Source: Xiphophorus maculatus (taxonomy: Eukaryota > Chordata > Actinopteri > Cyprinodontiformes > Poeciliidae). From it: a stretch of 64,000 bases of DNA. Both the position numbers and the translations under genes were made by a program. The notes below the pieces were generated by a model. That model ran no database searches. It was not told the DNA's origin and worked only from the letters and a program-made list of their open reading frames with translations. Position 1 is the first letter of the stretch. Each line of letters opens with the position of its first letter. Shown piece by piece: positions 23,601-34,100 of this stretch. Where the stretch lies: assembly GCF_002775205.1 (NCBI RefSeq), contig NC_036461.1, forward strand, positions 10,267,015 through 10,331,014, read 5' to 3'.

Positions 23601-24927
23601 GAACCACTGCTTTAGGGCTTAGCTTTACCTCCTGCTTGAAACCAATTATCAGACACCAGTGGTAATACTGACAAAATAAGCTATTCTAATTTAAAAGCAC
23701 ACATTTCTATGCAGTTTTTAAGCTATTTTTGACTTGTTTTCCTGTTGAGTAATTATGTTTTCCTGTTTGAAACCAGTCAGGTACTGAGAAGATCAGCTCC
23801 TCCGACTTAAAAACCCTGACCCAAATCACAAAAGCTGGCTGTGGTATATCCTTGTTCTTCCTGGGTGTGGCTCTCTTCATGCATTTTCTGACAAGGTAAA
23901 AATATAAAGAGGTCTGCTTTTGATTTGAATACTCCTCCTATGATATGTGTGTGTTTTACCACAAACCAATATGCCTTACAGGAAAACTAAAGCCAGCCAA
24001 GCCATAAAGATCCTCATGAATCTTTTCATAGCCCTTTTTCTCCTGAACCTTTGCTTCTTGGTAAATGAGTCAATTGCTAAACTGAAGATCTTAGCAGCAT
24101 GTGTGGCGATGGCATCAGTTCTGCACTACAGTATGCTGGCCACATTCACATGGTTTTTCATGCAGGCTTTGCATTTGTACTTCTACGTGTTCAGAATCCC
24201 TACAGACACCAAATATTACATGTACAAGATTAGCATCACAGGATGGGGTAAGAGAAATACACACAAAACTTTAATTGGTTTGTCTGTAGATTATTATAAC
24301 TAAAAGACATATGGTTCAGTTATTCCAGTTGTGGTGGTTGTCGGACTTCTTGCTTCAAGCAAATATGGTTACATTGACATTTCTGATGACAATGGAACAT
24401 CAGTAACTATGTAAGTAAATATTTCAAATACATTAGATTTTATGTCTGATTATTGTGTGACAAAATAATTGCTTTTCTTTCATAACTTCCAGGTGCTGGA
24501 TTCCTGATTCTACAATCTACTTAGGTGTAAACATAGGTTATTATGGCATTGTGTTCATCTTCACTTTACCTATATTTGTGGTAACTATAGTGCAGATCAA
24601 ACAGTTTGTACCTAAAGAAGCAAAAGCCCAGGAATCTACCAAGAAAAGGTTGTTCTCTCTTCTTGGTCTTTTCTGCCTTTTGGGCATCACCTGGGGATTC
24701 GCTTTTTTTAGCTACGGCCCTCTGCTCCTTCCCTCCTACTACATCTTCACCATCCTTAACTCCTTTCAAGGTAGGCCTAAAAGTGACATTTTAGGCTAAA
24801 TGCCTAGGAAGTAACAGAAACAAAATAACCAATGCATTCTGTGCTTGTAGGATTCTTCCTGTTTGTTTACTACTACTTCTCCAGCAAGGATCCTTCCAGA
24901 GGACAGCAAGCAAACCAAGAGCAGTAA
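14607..24927 (+). CDS. Adhesion GPCR gene 2 (ADGRG-like) with three tandem GAIN/GPS domains, 29 exons, 1119 aa
   Basis: Exons: 14607-14706, 14806-14886, 15025-15093, 15191-15361, 15488-15523, 15598-15669, 15769-15919, 16045-16207, 16297-16428, 16516-16626, 16732-16771, 18157-18257, 18355-18452, 18599-18746, 18843-18977, 19099-19206, 19420-19468, 20664-20761, 20852-20973, 21102-21258, 21346-21471, 21544-21654, 21750-21798, 22724-22824, 23777-23895, 23982-24247, 24320-24410, 24493-24770, 24851-24927; they sum to 3360 nt in one open frame. Order: signal peptide, N-terminal Cys-containing region (to about residue 227), GAIN1 (227-409, GPS H401-Q402-A403, not a cleavage motif), GAIN2 (410-621, H613-L614-T615), GAIN3 (662-843, H835-L836-T837), then 7TM (from about 850). 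The two inter-GAIN linkers are single exons. TM3 Cys, CWIPD and LNSFQGFFLF are present. The C-terminal tail is frameshifted relative to genes 1 and 3 and stops early at NQEQ. It could instead be two truncated genes plus one intact gene, but unbroken phases and the absence of internal signal exons favour one transcript. Confidence 0.88.
16045..18257 (+). other. GAIN cassette 1 of gene 2 (exons 8-12), degenerate GPS
   Basis: Five exons encode the first GAIN/GPS. Typical GAIN landmarks appear in order: [61 protein letters not shown], then W, C and [13 protein letters not shown]. All four GPS cysteines are kept, but the cleavage triplet is H-Q-A rather than H-L/I-S/T, so autoproteolysis is predicted to fail. 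The intron before the GPS exon (16772-18156) is long and holds repeat-like sequence. Confidence 0.85.
16772..18156. other. Large intron of gene 2 with probable repeat insertions
   Basis: Introns at the same position in genes 1 and 3 are 400 and 890 bp; this one is 1.4 kb. It includes a LINE/SINE-like tail (GAAGTGCTTTGGGG near 16940), a GC-richer block at 17310-17640, a 10-base inverted repeat with a 2-base spacer (17620-17641, arms ACATGCCCTT/AAGGGCATGT), and a short-unit repeat of AATAATATGAAAG (about 17785-17840). An LTR fragment is possible for 17310-17640, but no paired ends were found. Confidence 0.35.
18355..20761 (+). other. GAIN cassette 2 of gene 2 (exons 13-18), cleavable GPS
   Basis: A linker exon (18355-18452, ending PLNPAQAV) and five GAIN exons repeat the gene 1 GAIN pattern: [84 protein letters not shown]. 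The H-L-T triplet is intact. The first GAIN exon has lost the donor used by its homologues (GT became TT after GATGTAAAT) and appears to use a GT six bases upstream (18747), dropping two residues without changing phase. Confidence 0.85.
20852..22824 (+). other. GAIN cassette 3 of gene 2 (exons 19-24), cleavable GPS next to the 7TM
   Basis: The linker exon (20852-20973) encodes a Lys/Glu-rich stretch ([15 protein letters not shown]) ending NPLNSDEAA. The GAIN exons have the same lengths as in gene 1 for most positions (157, 111, 49 and 101 nt). Motifs include [57 protein letters not shown] and [13 protein letters not shown]. This is the membrane-proximal GAIN, so its Stachel sequence is the one positioned to act on the 7TM. 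Confidence 0.88.
23127..23617. mobile_element. hAT-type non-autonomous element with 8-bp target duplication
   Basis: The element occupies 23135-23609. Its ends are inverted repeats, CAGTGGTTCTCAAA at the left and, at the right, the near-complement TTTGAGAACCACTG. It is flanked by a perfect 8-base duplication CTTTAGGG at 23127-23134 and 23610-23617. Eight-base duplications and CAG-GGTTCTCAAA ends are typical of hAT transposons. It sits inside the intron between the GPS exon and the TM1 exon of gene 2 and carries no transposase frame. Confidence 0.9.
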
Positions 24928-25299
24928 CCTTGCCACACAGAATGTGTACACATCTCCTTATGGATAAGTTACACGTTATTTCCTCCCTTTCTCCTATTTA
25001 CTTTCACCAAAAATAACTTTCATTTACCTATGTTCAATAACTACAGAGAGCTGACAACTTGGACAGTACATGTATTTAATCATATTCCCAAATGAACTTC
25101 TAAGTCTTTGCTTGTGTAGCTTTATTACCAAGGCGCCATTTTAATGTCTGATATAAGAGACACCATGTTTCGGAAGTTGTACAGACATCAGAGGACAGCG
25201 TTTCATTTCTGAGGTTGCTAAAATGGTCTAAAGAGTTTTCTCTCTCTGTCTGACTCTTTACAAAAAGTGAAAATAGCAACTGTTTCCTGTAATGCAGTT

Positions 25300-25640
25300 C
25301 TTAGCCGCTTCTGAGATTAAATTAGGGTTTTCTTCCTTTGGATACACTCCTGGAAGTTGTCAGTTTGGAGGATTCCATGATTCAAAAAAAGCCCTATTTT
25401 ATATTGTACGTGAAATCTCAAAGCTTCAGTGGAATGCAAAGTGTGACTGATCAGTATGTTAAATGTGACCCTTTTACAACTGGCTGAAAGATGCTAGGAT
25501 GCAAAGAGGGAATCAAGCTGAAGGTGTGTGCACAGTGTCATTGACCAACCTCAAATCAGTTAGTTTGTTGCATGACTGCAAATAATTAACTTGAGCTGAA
25601 AGACAAGAAATTCCTCACCATTACCTGCAGTATAGCTAAG
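25300..25640. repeat. 3' flank block shared with gene 3
   Basis: It aligns with 55185-55560. Shared pieces are AAAGCTTCAGTGGAATGCAAAGTG, ACAACTGG, CCAACCTCAAATC-GTTAGT, TGTTGC, TTACCTGCAG and the same intervening order. It marks the downstream limit of the segmental duplication that made genes 2 and 3. Confidence 0.75.
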
Positions 25641-25778
25641 AGAATGTTCCATACTTAAAGTTATTCTCCAAAATGCAACTGCTTATTTATTCAGATTTTA
25701 CTTATAGCAAGTAACATGTTCACATTTAAAATAGGACTCTGGTTTTATAAAACAAAAACATTAATAATGGGTACAGTG

Positions 25779-26160
25779 CCTTGTAAAAGTATCCTTACCC
25801 CTTGAACTCCTCTACATTTGTCACATTACAACTACAAACTTCAAAAAAGGTTTGTCAAGCAGCAAGAGTATCTACATATTTACATATACACAATATACAT
25901 TGTATATTTTTAATACTATTATATTAAAAACAGACAAAGAAAAAGTGGCACAAACTGATGATATTTAGTTTTTTGATAAGCAAATCTCTTAAGAATTTAA
26001 GTCTGAAAAGTGTGGCATGCATTTCAGACTTGCATCACAGGATGGGGTAAGAGAAGTACACATAAAACTTTAATTGGTTTTGTCTGTAGATTATTATAAC
26101 TAAAAGACATGTGGCCTCGTTTACTCTGAAGATCTCTACTAAGAATTTTCTCCTGGCTCT
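25779..26160 (-). mobile_element. Tc1/mariner-type terminal relic
   Basis: It begins ACAGTGCCTTGTAAAAGTAT, CCTTACCCCTTGAACT and TTTGTCACATTACAAC, the terminal sequence of a very common fish Tc1-type element. It continues to AGTCTGAAAAGTGTGG and CATGCATTTCAGA, a subterminal piece of the same family. The transposase interior is missing. A receptor-gene fragment (26031-26113) interrupts it. The orientation given is uncertain. Confidence 0.65.
26031..26113 (+). pseudogene. 83-bp fragment of an adhesion GPCR gene (TM4 exon end plus intron)
   Basis: From GCATCACAGGATGGGGTAAG to the shared ATTATTATAACTAAAAGACAT, this matches gene 2 at 24233-24314 with only a handful of differences. It covers the end of the TM2-TM4 exon and the start of the following intron. 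No neighbouring receptor exons exist here, so it is an isolated patch rather than a decayed gene. Confidence 0.85.
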
Positions 26161-26364
26161 CATTGATTGTCTGGGAGAAGGTGGAATAGTCTGATTTTTA
26201 ATAACAATGTAATGACAGTTTTAACAAATATGTAAAAAAATATATATATATTTTTTTTTGTAAAATTACACATTCCTGCTTTAACACCAAAGTGTAAGTA
26301 AAAACATCTACCATCTAACTATAAATTCAGCTAGACAAATTAGATTATGGCCATGTATTAGATG

Positions 26365-27060
26365 TATTTATTTCTGCTTGTGGGTTGGTTATTATCTTTG
26401 CAGTCTCACAGGCTAAGCTGTAAAACTCCAATGAGGATCTTTAAATGGGCTAAGTCACCCACCAATATCTGGTCAAAAGAAGTGTAGTTTAATTAACTTT
26501 GATCATGTCACTAAATATTTAAAATAGTTGAAATACAAAGACCATAAAAAAACCAAAAACAGCACCAAACATTATAACATTCAGTCTGAGACAAATATTC
26601 AATCTTACTTGTAGCTGGAGCTCTCAAATTTTCACCAGGAGGCACCATTGGCACATTTTTCACACTTCAGGTTCATGCAAAGCTCACGTTAGGTAATCCT
26701 CTCCCTCTGGCAGCACTTTCTGTTTGCAGACTCAGTAGCCCTGAGGGAGAAAACCCATTTTACATTGGTGTTACCTTATGTATGTAAACACCTACTAATA
26801 AGTTTATATGGTTGCTGAAAGACTTCTTATATTACAAAAGATTAAACAGCGCTGTAAAATTACTAGACAATTTTAACAAAATACACCAGTCTTGATTCAA
26901 ATATTCATTGGTTTTAATCATATTATATAAATTCTGACCACAAACAGTATACTTTGGGATTTCTGTTTTAGACATGCACGGTAGGTGTATTAGAAATACT
27001 TGCCTTAATGTCTTTTTCCACATCCAACCAGCATCAAAAATTGTTTTTTTGAGGAGCATA
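26365..27060. repeat. Downstream copy of the segmental duplication block
   Basis: Partner of 3640-4480 (see that entry). It lies between genes 2 and 3 and probably formed the upstream flank of gene 3 when the gene block was copied. Confidence 0.7.
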
Positions 27061-28655
27061 ATTGTTAATAGTTCATCTCTTTTTTATTAAAAAGATCAAA
27101 GAACCAATAATATGGTAGTAAAAATGGATGCAGGAGATGCTTGTAACAACAGAGTGCCAGGTAAACTGCTTTTGCTACCATTTCTACAGTATTTTGTTAT
27201 TACTACAGTATTTTGTTAATACTGTAGTAATGTAAGGATAATATTACCCAAACATATTACCCTTTGCAGGTAAAACAGGTAAAGTTGTAAGCCACACCCT
27301 TTTGGTTTCATAATTCCAGGTATCTGTTCTGAAAGCGCTCAAGGCTCAGGATCTCAGTGGAGTGGATGAACTTGTACAATGTGAAATGACGAAGGGATAT
27401 ACGATAGGAGAGTTTGTTTTTGCATGTTTGTTGCACAATTAACATCTGTAAGAGGCTCGCCACTTGCATACATTTTAGCCCACCTGTTTACTTCCTATGT
27501 TTTGTTGCCTGTATGCATTTCTTTATTTAAATGTATTTGTAGATTTGAATTTAAATTTTTATTACACACTACTTGTATAGACCAGTTTGTGAATGCAATG
27601 TTTGACAGAAGCCAATGTAAATTAATGGGCTGCATTTTGTTTGTATCTGTCCTTTCAGTTTCACCCTGTCTAAACAAATAAATGGATAAAAAAAATTCCT
27701 GTCCTCAGCTACTGATTGGAGATAGGTGTTATCCTTCATATGTAGAAAAAAAGACAAAAGTCAAACATGTGAAGAGAAAAAAATCATCAGACCATCGACT
27801 GTCAATATGAGTTAAGTTTAGTAGCATTCATCTGATCAGGGCACATAGGTTTTGTGTATTCAGCGGGGTACCAGTGCTACAGACTGCAAAATGGAGGCAT
27901 CATTGTTGAAAGGTATGTAACTTGTAGTTGCCAATAGAGTTACAGTCAAGAAGAGACAAAAACACAGGACATCAGTTCTCTGAAGAGGGAGGAATCGTGT
28001 CAAAAGGAAGTGGTAGCCAAGTTAGACCAGACAGTTTAGGATTACAAATTTGCTTTCAGGGAGCAGATGTAAATTAAATGGCCACATTTTGATTGGGCTT
28101 TTTGTTAGCTCCTGTGTCATGTACTTTTCCAAAAAAAAAAAAAAAAAAAACTGCAGAAAGTTTCCACCAACATCCAACTGTAGCTGTTGTTGGGAGTCAG
28201 GATTATGGAAACCAAAACTGCTGTAGCAACCTCACATGTTGACATAAAAATGATTGGGAATCAGATCTCATGGAATTATAATTAATAATAATTGTAATCA
28301 ATAATTTACTATGAATTAAATTATTACTAATATTTAAATTATTTAGTTTAACCAGGGCACCAATTCCAGTATCTCTTAGGGAGGGAAGGGTTACACTGGT
28401 TACACTGATTTTAAGGTACAGATAGAGCCATTAACCCCATATGATAAAACAAACAACAAATAAACACAACAGTGGTGAACCTATCTAGTGTGATGCTTTA
28501 TGTCTAATTTCCCAAATAAATGTCCAGCCACCAGTTTATAACCCATAGCTCTAGTGAACTCTGTTCTATGGCAGAACAATAATCTAAAGCTTACCAGCAA
28601 GTCCACCTTTAAATGGCTCAGAAAAGAAAAAAAAAAGAAAGCTTTGTTGTTCAGT
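27061..28655. other. Intergenic, no recognised gene
   Basis: Only short open frames are present, none with recognisable motifs. A poly-A run of about 20 bases lies at 28131-28150. I see no exons matching the receptor family. Confidence 0.45.
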
Positions 28656-28985
28656 GAATGCCCAAACTTAAATCCATTGAGATGCTACTGCACATCCTTA
28701 AAAACACTGTATAAAGAAACCTAAAATGTGGGTGAATAAAAACATTTTTCAAAAAAGAGAGGGACAAAATTAATCTACTGCAATGGTATTGACTGATTGC
28801 CAGTTATCACAACCATGTAATAGCAGTTGTTACTGCCTACAATGGCACAGCCAGGTTTATGGCCCACTTACTTTTTCCACTTAGTGCCAGACTGGATTGG
28901 AAAGTTTTATTGCCTTAATAAATACAACCAGAATTTACTCAGGGCATCGTTTCCTGATGTAAAAAAATGTTTCATGATCTGAAAC
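28656..28985 (+). mobile_element. Tc1/mariner-like element, 3' remnant
   Basis: The + strand keeps the order of the C-terminal transposase region and 3' end of fish Tc1-like elements: a CCAAACTTAAATCCATTGAGATG segment corresponding to the P-N-L-N-P-I-E-M motif, then TATCACAACCATGTAATAGCAGTTGTTACTGC, then the non-coding TTACTTTTTCCACTTAGTGCCA end. Substitutions and indels break the frame, so it is inactive. Confidence 0.6.
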
Positions 28986-29154
28986 ATTGAAATGTGACCA
29001 CTTTTTTAAAAAAATGGGCAAATAACTACGGCAATGTGAATTATATGCATGTCATGAGTGAATATACCGTTAATGCATTTATCATGCTTTTTAGCAGGTC
29101 AGGGAGACATTGCTGTTTTCACAACTGATTCCACTGTAATTCACATGTTACTCC

Positions 29155-29290
29155 AAACACAACTGTCCTCTTGTTCAATTATGAATTAAGCCTTTCTCTG
29201 CAGCGAGATCCAAAATGCAAACAGGTGCTCTCAAACTTTGGCAGGAATTTGCTTACTTCATTTGCATTGCACCACTTTTAAGGAAACTCT
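29155..29290 (+). promoter_or_regulatory. Conserved block upstream of receptor gene 3
   Basis: Third copy of the upstream block: CAACTGTCC, TTCAATTATGAAT, AAGCCTTTCTCTGCAGCGAGATCC, AAACTTTGGCAG and TTACTTCATTTGCATTGCACCACTTTTAAGGAA. It contains the octamer-like ATTTGCAT. It lies about 1.9 kb from the start codon; removing the L2 insertion at 29880-30592 brings this to about 1.2 kb, close to the spacing at gene 1. Confidence 0.4.
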
Positions 29291-29879
29291 GAAAATGTGA
29301 TCACGCAAGGCTCAAGCTGTGGCATGGATGTGCTGAGTAGGTTTATTCTGTCAATGAAAGTTAGTAAATTCAGATCCCCTGCAGTGGGTTAAATGGATCT
29401 CTAACAAGTGGATTTGTTAGAGATTCATTACTTTTAATTAAATGTGTAAGGTAGATGGCATTATCATATAAATGAAACAAAAAATGCCATCTATGTGCTA
29501 GAAAAATACATGTTTGACTTGTATTACTCATCACATCGTTTTTTAGAAAACAGCATTTTTTGGCAGTCCAATCTTTATATTCAAATCTTAAAATATGTTT
29601 GTGCCCTACAGAGACGGGGGTTCTGTCAGATTCTTAGATCAGCAGAATAAATGATGAATGGGTAATGCAATTATATTTATTGCCAGTGCAAGGATGTGAA
29701 CAATGCTTTTATTTTAATATAAAAATAAGGCCACCTATTAAAGCCCAAGGATAGAAAGATTGGAGGGCAATTCAAGCTTAATCAATTTAGAGACCACTTC
29801 CATAAAATGTACATGTTTGTAGTAAGAAAAAAGAGCTTATACAAACTTCTCTTGCGGTACGACAACTTCCAAAGTATTC

Positions 29880-30592
29880 ATGGCATGGTTGGCTTTAATA
29901 TAAAGTCGGCCTTCTATCACCTGAAGAACATTTCCAGGATTAAAGGACTAATGTCTCAGCCAGATCTAGAGAAACTCATCCATGCGTTCATCTTCAGTCG
30001 TATTGATTATTGCAACAGCGTCATCACAGGTCTGTCCAACAAATCAATCAAACAGCTGCAGCTGATCCAGAATGCTGCTGCTCGCGTTCTCACTAAAACC
30101 AGGAAGATAGAGCACATAACACCAGTTTTAAAGTCCCTCCACTGGCTCCCTGTAGCTCAAAGAAAAGACTTTAAAAAACTGTTGTTAGTTTATAAATCAC
30201 TGAATGGCTTAGCACCACAATACATTCCAGAACCTTCCAGACCTCTCAGGTCTTCCGGTTCTGGTCTGCTCTGCATCCCCAGAACCAGAACCAAACAAGG
30301 AGAAGCAGCTTTCAGCATCTATGCACCACAAATTTGGAACAAACTTCCAGAAAACTGTAAAACAGCTGAAACACTGACTTCTTTTAAATCTCAACTGAAA
30401 ACCCACCTGTTTAGAATTGTATTTGAAATGTAATAAATTACAAATTTATTGATGTAACATGACTTAATGATTCTTTCTATATTGCATTGTGATTCTGTGT
30501 TTGTAATGATGTAAAGCACTTTGAAATGTCTTGCTGCTGAAATGTGCTATACAAATAAAATTTGATTGATTGATTGATTGATTGATATATGC
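29880..30592 (+). mobile_element. 5'-truncated L2-type LINE
   Basis: An open frame reaching 30433 encodes the C-terminal part of an L2-type reverse transcriptase: HAFIFSRIDYCNSVITGL, LQLIQNAAARVLTKTRK, HITPVLKSLHWLPV, FKKLLLVYKSLNGLAP and SFKSQLKTHLF. The 3' end has GTAAAGCACTTTGAAAT and TGCTATACAAATAAA followed by about five TTGA repeats (30573-30592), the usual L2 tail. The 5' half is missing, as expected of incomplete target-primed insertion. Confidence 0.9.
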
Positions 30593-31166
30593 AGATTGGT
30601 ACAATGCAATAAAAACAATTTATTTGACCATTATGCAACCATCAACGCAAAGTCTTTTTCTGCTAGATTTATTAATGTTCCATCACAACCCCAGTGCAAA
30701 TTTACATAGACTATAGACCTGTCTACTGTGGAAATCTATTTCTTTTAAAAATGCTTATTTTGCTATGACAAGGAACAGATAAGGAACATAAGCAGCACTA
30801 CAAACAATTATGTGCAATAGAAAAACTGGATTTCTTAGAGGCGGATTCTTGGATAATAGAAATCAAATGAGGTCTTTGATGATAATCCAAAACATTTGCA
30901 TTGCAATCCTGGCATCTGCGAGACACCAAAAACCCCCAAAAATAGACAACACAGACTCTGTAGTCATGCTTAAATTTGCAAATTAAAACAGACTGAATGG
31001 CAATGATGCCACAACAGGTTTCTGTTTTGATAACGCCAGACAATACCATTTTTGATCTAAACCATGTCGCAGAAGCAGCTACACACTTAAGTGGGACTTA
31101 AAATATAAAAAGTCAAGCTGTAGTCAAGTTATTTGTTAATGCAATCTTGCCTACTTACTTTGAATT

Positions 31167-34100
31167 ATGACAGAGTTGGCTGTAAACACTCGATGGATAT
31201 TTGCTGTTGTGAAACTTTCTCTACTTTATGCAACTTTGCTCCAGGACCATTTTTGTGAAGCTTTATGTAAGTAATAAAAGTTGAATTGAGATCATATAAT
31301 TCTTTACATTTACAATTATTTTCTTTCAACAAATACTTTTTAATTAGTTTTGGTACTATGTTTTTAAGTGTTGTTTCTTTGCAGGCACCAAGACAGGAAC
31401 CAGGATGAAAAACATACTGTTTATTTCTCCTCAAAATATTACGTTCAATACTACTTTTCCAACAGGTGAGCTTGGATTTACAGTGACAATAGTGTTTACA
31501 AGAACAGTTACAGTGAAAAACCAAATTAAATGTTTTGCATTTGGTATTTTTCTATATTGCAGATGCTGTCTATATAAATGAGAATGGAAATAGGCTGTGT
31601 TTCAACCTCCAGCAAAATAATGCAGGTGCAGTAGCCAAATATTATTATTTTCTTCAATGTGATCATGAATGTATCCATCTTCTTAAATAAGTGTTTGTGT
31701 CTGTCCATGTTGTTGAATGTCTTCATGAATTGAGATAACGTTTTTTGAGAACTAGTTGATGCTGTTTTTTACAGTGCCAACTTTGATTTTAGGAACTGGA
31801 GATTGCTTGTCCCCTTGCATTAAACTAAACTCTAGTGTCATCAGCCCGGCTTTAATACAGTACAATAATACAAGTTGAGAAGCTGTAGATATGTATTTGT
31901 ATATATCAGAATGTTGTGGTGGCGAGTTATCAACTTGAGCCAATCCTAATAAACCTAATTTAGTTTCTGGTCAGCAATTAGCAGGCACAGCATTGCTGAC
32001 AGATATGTTATTGTATTTTCAGGTTGTTGCTTAAGTAAAGATTTCGACTGCAGTCCCAAAATAAGTTTGGCTGGTGATTGTTACAGACTAACGCTGAGTG
32101 AAGCAGCATTACGCAACCAAGATGTTGTTGTGTTACAGAATCCAACATATAATTTTTCATGTATGCCATCAACGTTCTACAACTCAAAAGGTACTGTTTA
32201 TGAAGTTCTTTTTGAACTAAAGCAGGGAGAGTGTCCCTTGAAAATAATTACATGTCTTTGCTGTTTTCAATGTCAATGTTCTCTCTTTATGCAAAGGGTC
32301 TTTCTTATACTTTGTTTCAGGTTTAATGCTGAACATTCACAACTGCTTAAAAATGGGTAAAGTCACGAACACAGATTTGGCACAAACAATGCCTGAAGTA
32401 TCCATACCCCTTGAACTATCAAAAATGTTTATGTTACCACCATGAACCTTTTCTATCTTACAAATCTTGCAAATTAAAATTGTATTTTACTGAGATTTTG
32501 AGTGGTAAGCAACAGGAAGTATACCACTGGAATAAAGTGATGCGGTTTTCAATTTTATTTAAACAAAAATTTAAAAGTCTGCTTTGACTGCAATTATAGT
32601 GAAAAAAATTGCATTCTGGATTTTGATCAGTATATTCCTACATATGAATATGATCGGACCTTGATTCCATGTTTAGGGCTGTTGTTCTGCTGAAAGGTGA
32701 ACCTCTGTCCCAGAGGTTGCATTCTTACCACAAATTTAAGAATGCATTCTTAAAGTCGCATTCTTACCACAACTTTACAGATTAGAATACTTTACAGATG
32801 GTTGCATTGTTTTCCTCAATAAAAGAACTTAAATATTTTTGAATCCTGGTCTCCCTGCACTTTTGCTATTGTTAAAATCTTCATTTTTTTATCTGTGCCA
32901 TACTATATCTTCACATGACATAACATCGCTGAACAATGCTCTGTGAGATTTTCAAAGTCTGAGGTTCTATTTTAGACTTAATAATGCTTTTAAACTTCTC
33001 TGCTACTTTTACTTTGACCTGTCTATCTGCTTTGTTCTATGGTCTCTGAGAAGAAGTTTGTCCATCAGCATTTTTGTCTTTCTGAGGCCTACACATAACA
33101 ATTGGATTTATGCTAAGATACATGGGTGGACACTTTTTACTAATTAGGTAAAGGCATTTGAATTGTACAGGACTTTATTTAAGAATATTATAGTGAAGGG
33201 GGATTCATGTGCAAACAGCACTTTGGATCTCATTATTTATCAAGTTTATAAACCACACATCATTTTTGTCCACTTTAACAACCCAGTAAACTACATTTGG
33301 GTCTGAAGAGAGAGAATTTTCAAGGGGTATGAAGACTTATATGCAAGGCACTTTCTCTTCATGTACATTTGCATGCAAAGTTACTTTACATATATTTTGT
33401 AAAGTTTATAACTTTATTTTTTCTTGCATTTTAAGGTGGACTGACCATTAGACTTGGCCTGGATCAGCTGTTTGGAAATTCAACATCTGAGAAACTGATA
33501 TGTGAAGGTATTTCATATCAGTGCCTTTGAAGAATTTTCTAGTAAGCCTTTGATAAATGTTTACTAGAAACATTTATTAATGTTTTCATATAAATAGATA
33601 CATGGCCAAAATTCAGGATCAAATCTTGTCGAAACAACAAGGAAACTACTACTGCATCCTGGAGCACCATAAGCAATTTGGTTTCTCTAACAACTAATGT
33701 GGTAAGATGACCTTGGTCATTTTTATTTCTAGAAGACAACTAGTATTTCACACATAAAATTATTTTTAAAAATAAGTATAAAACATTTTTTATACTCTAG
33801 AGTCCAGACATTACCACCTACAAACAATAGCACTTCATCAGGAATTGCACAACCGGAAAGTTCTAACACAACCTCAAATTTCAGCACCTCAAGCAGTTCA
33901 GTTTCTCAAACAAGTGATATGGAAAGATTTTGATCATTTTTATTATTGAAAGAACTAGTATTTCACACATCAAAGTATAACTATAGAAAAACTTTTATAC
34001 TTAGATATTACCACCTACAAACAATAGCACTTCATCAGGGACTGCACAACCAGAAAGTGCTAACACAACCTCAAATTTCAGCACCTCAAGCAGTTCAGTT

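Noticed and set aside
24566..24769. Minus-strand open frames over the TM5-TM7 exons (also at 53990-54265)
   Set aside because: Antisense shadows of the highly conserved receptor exon.
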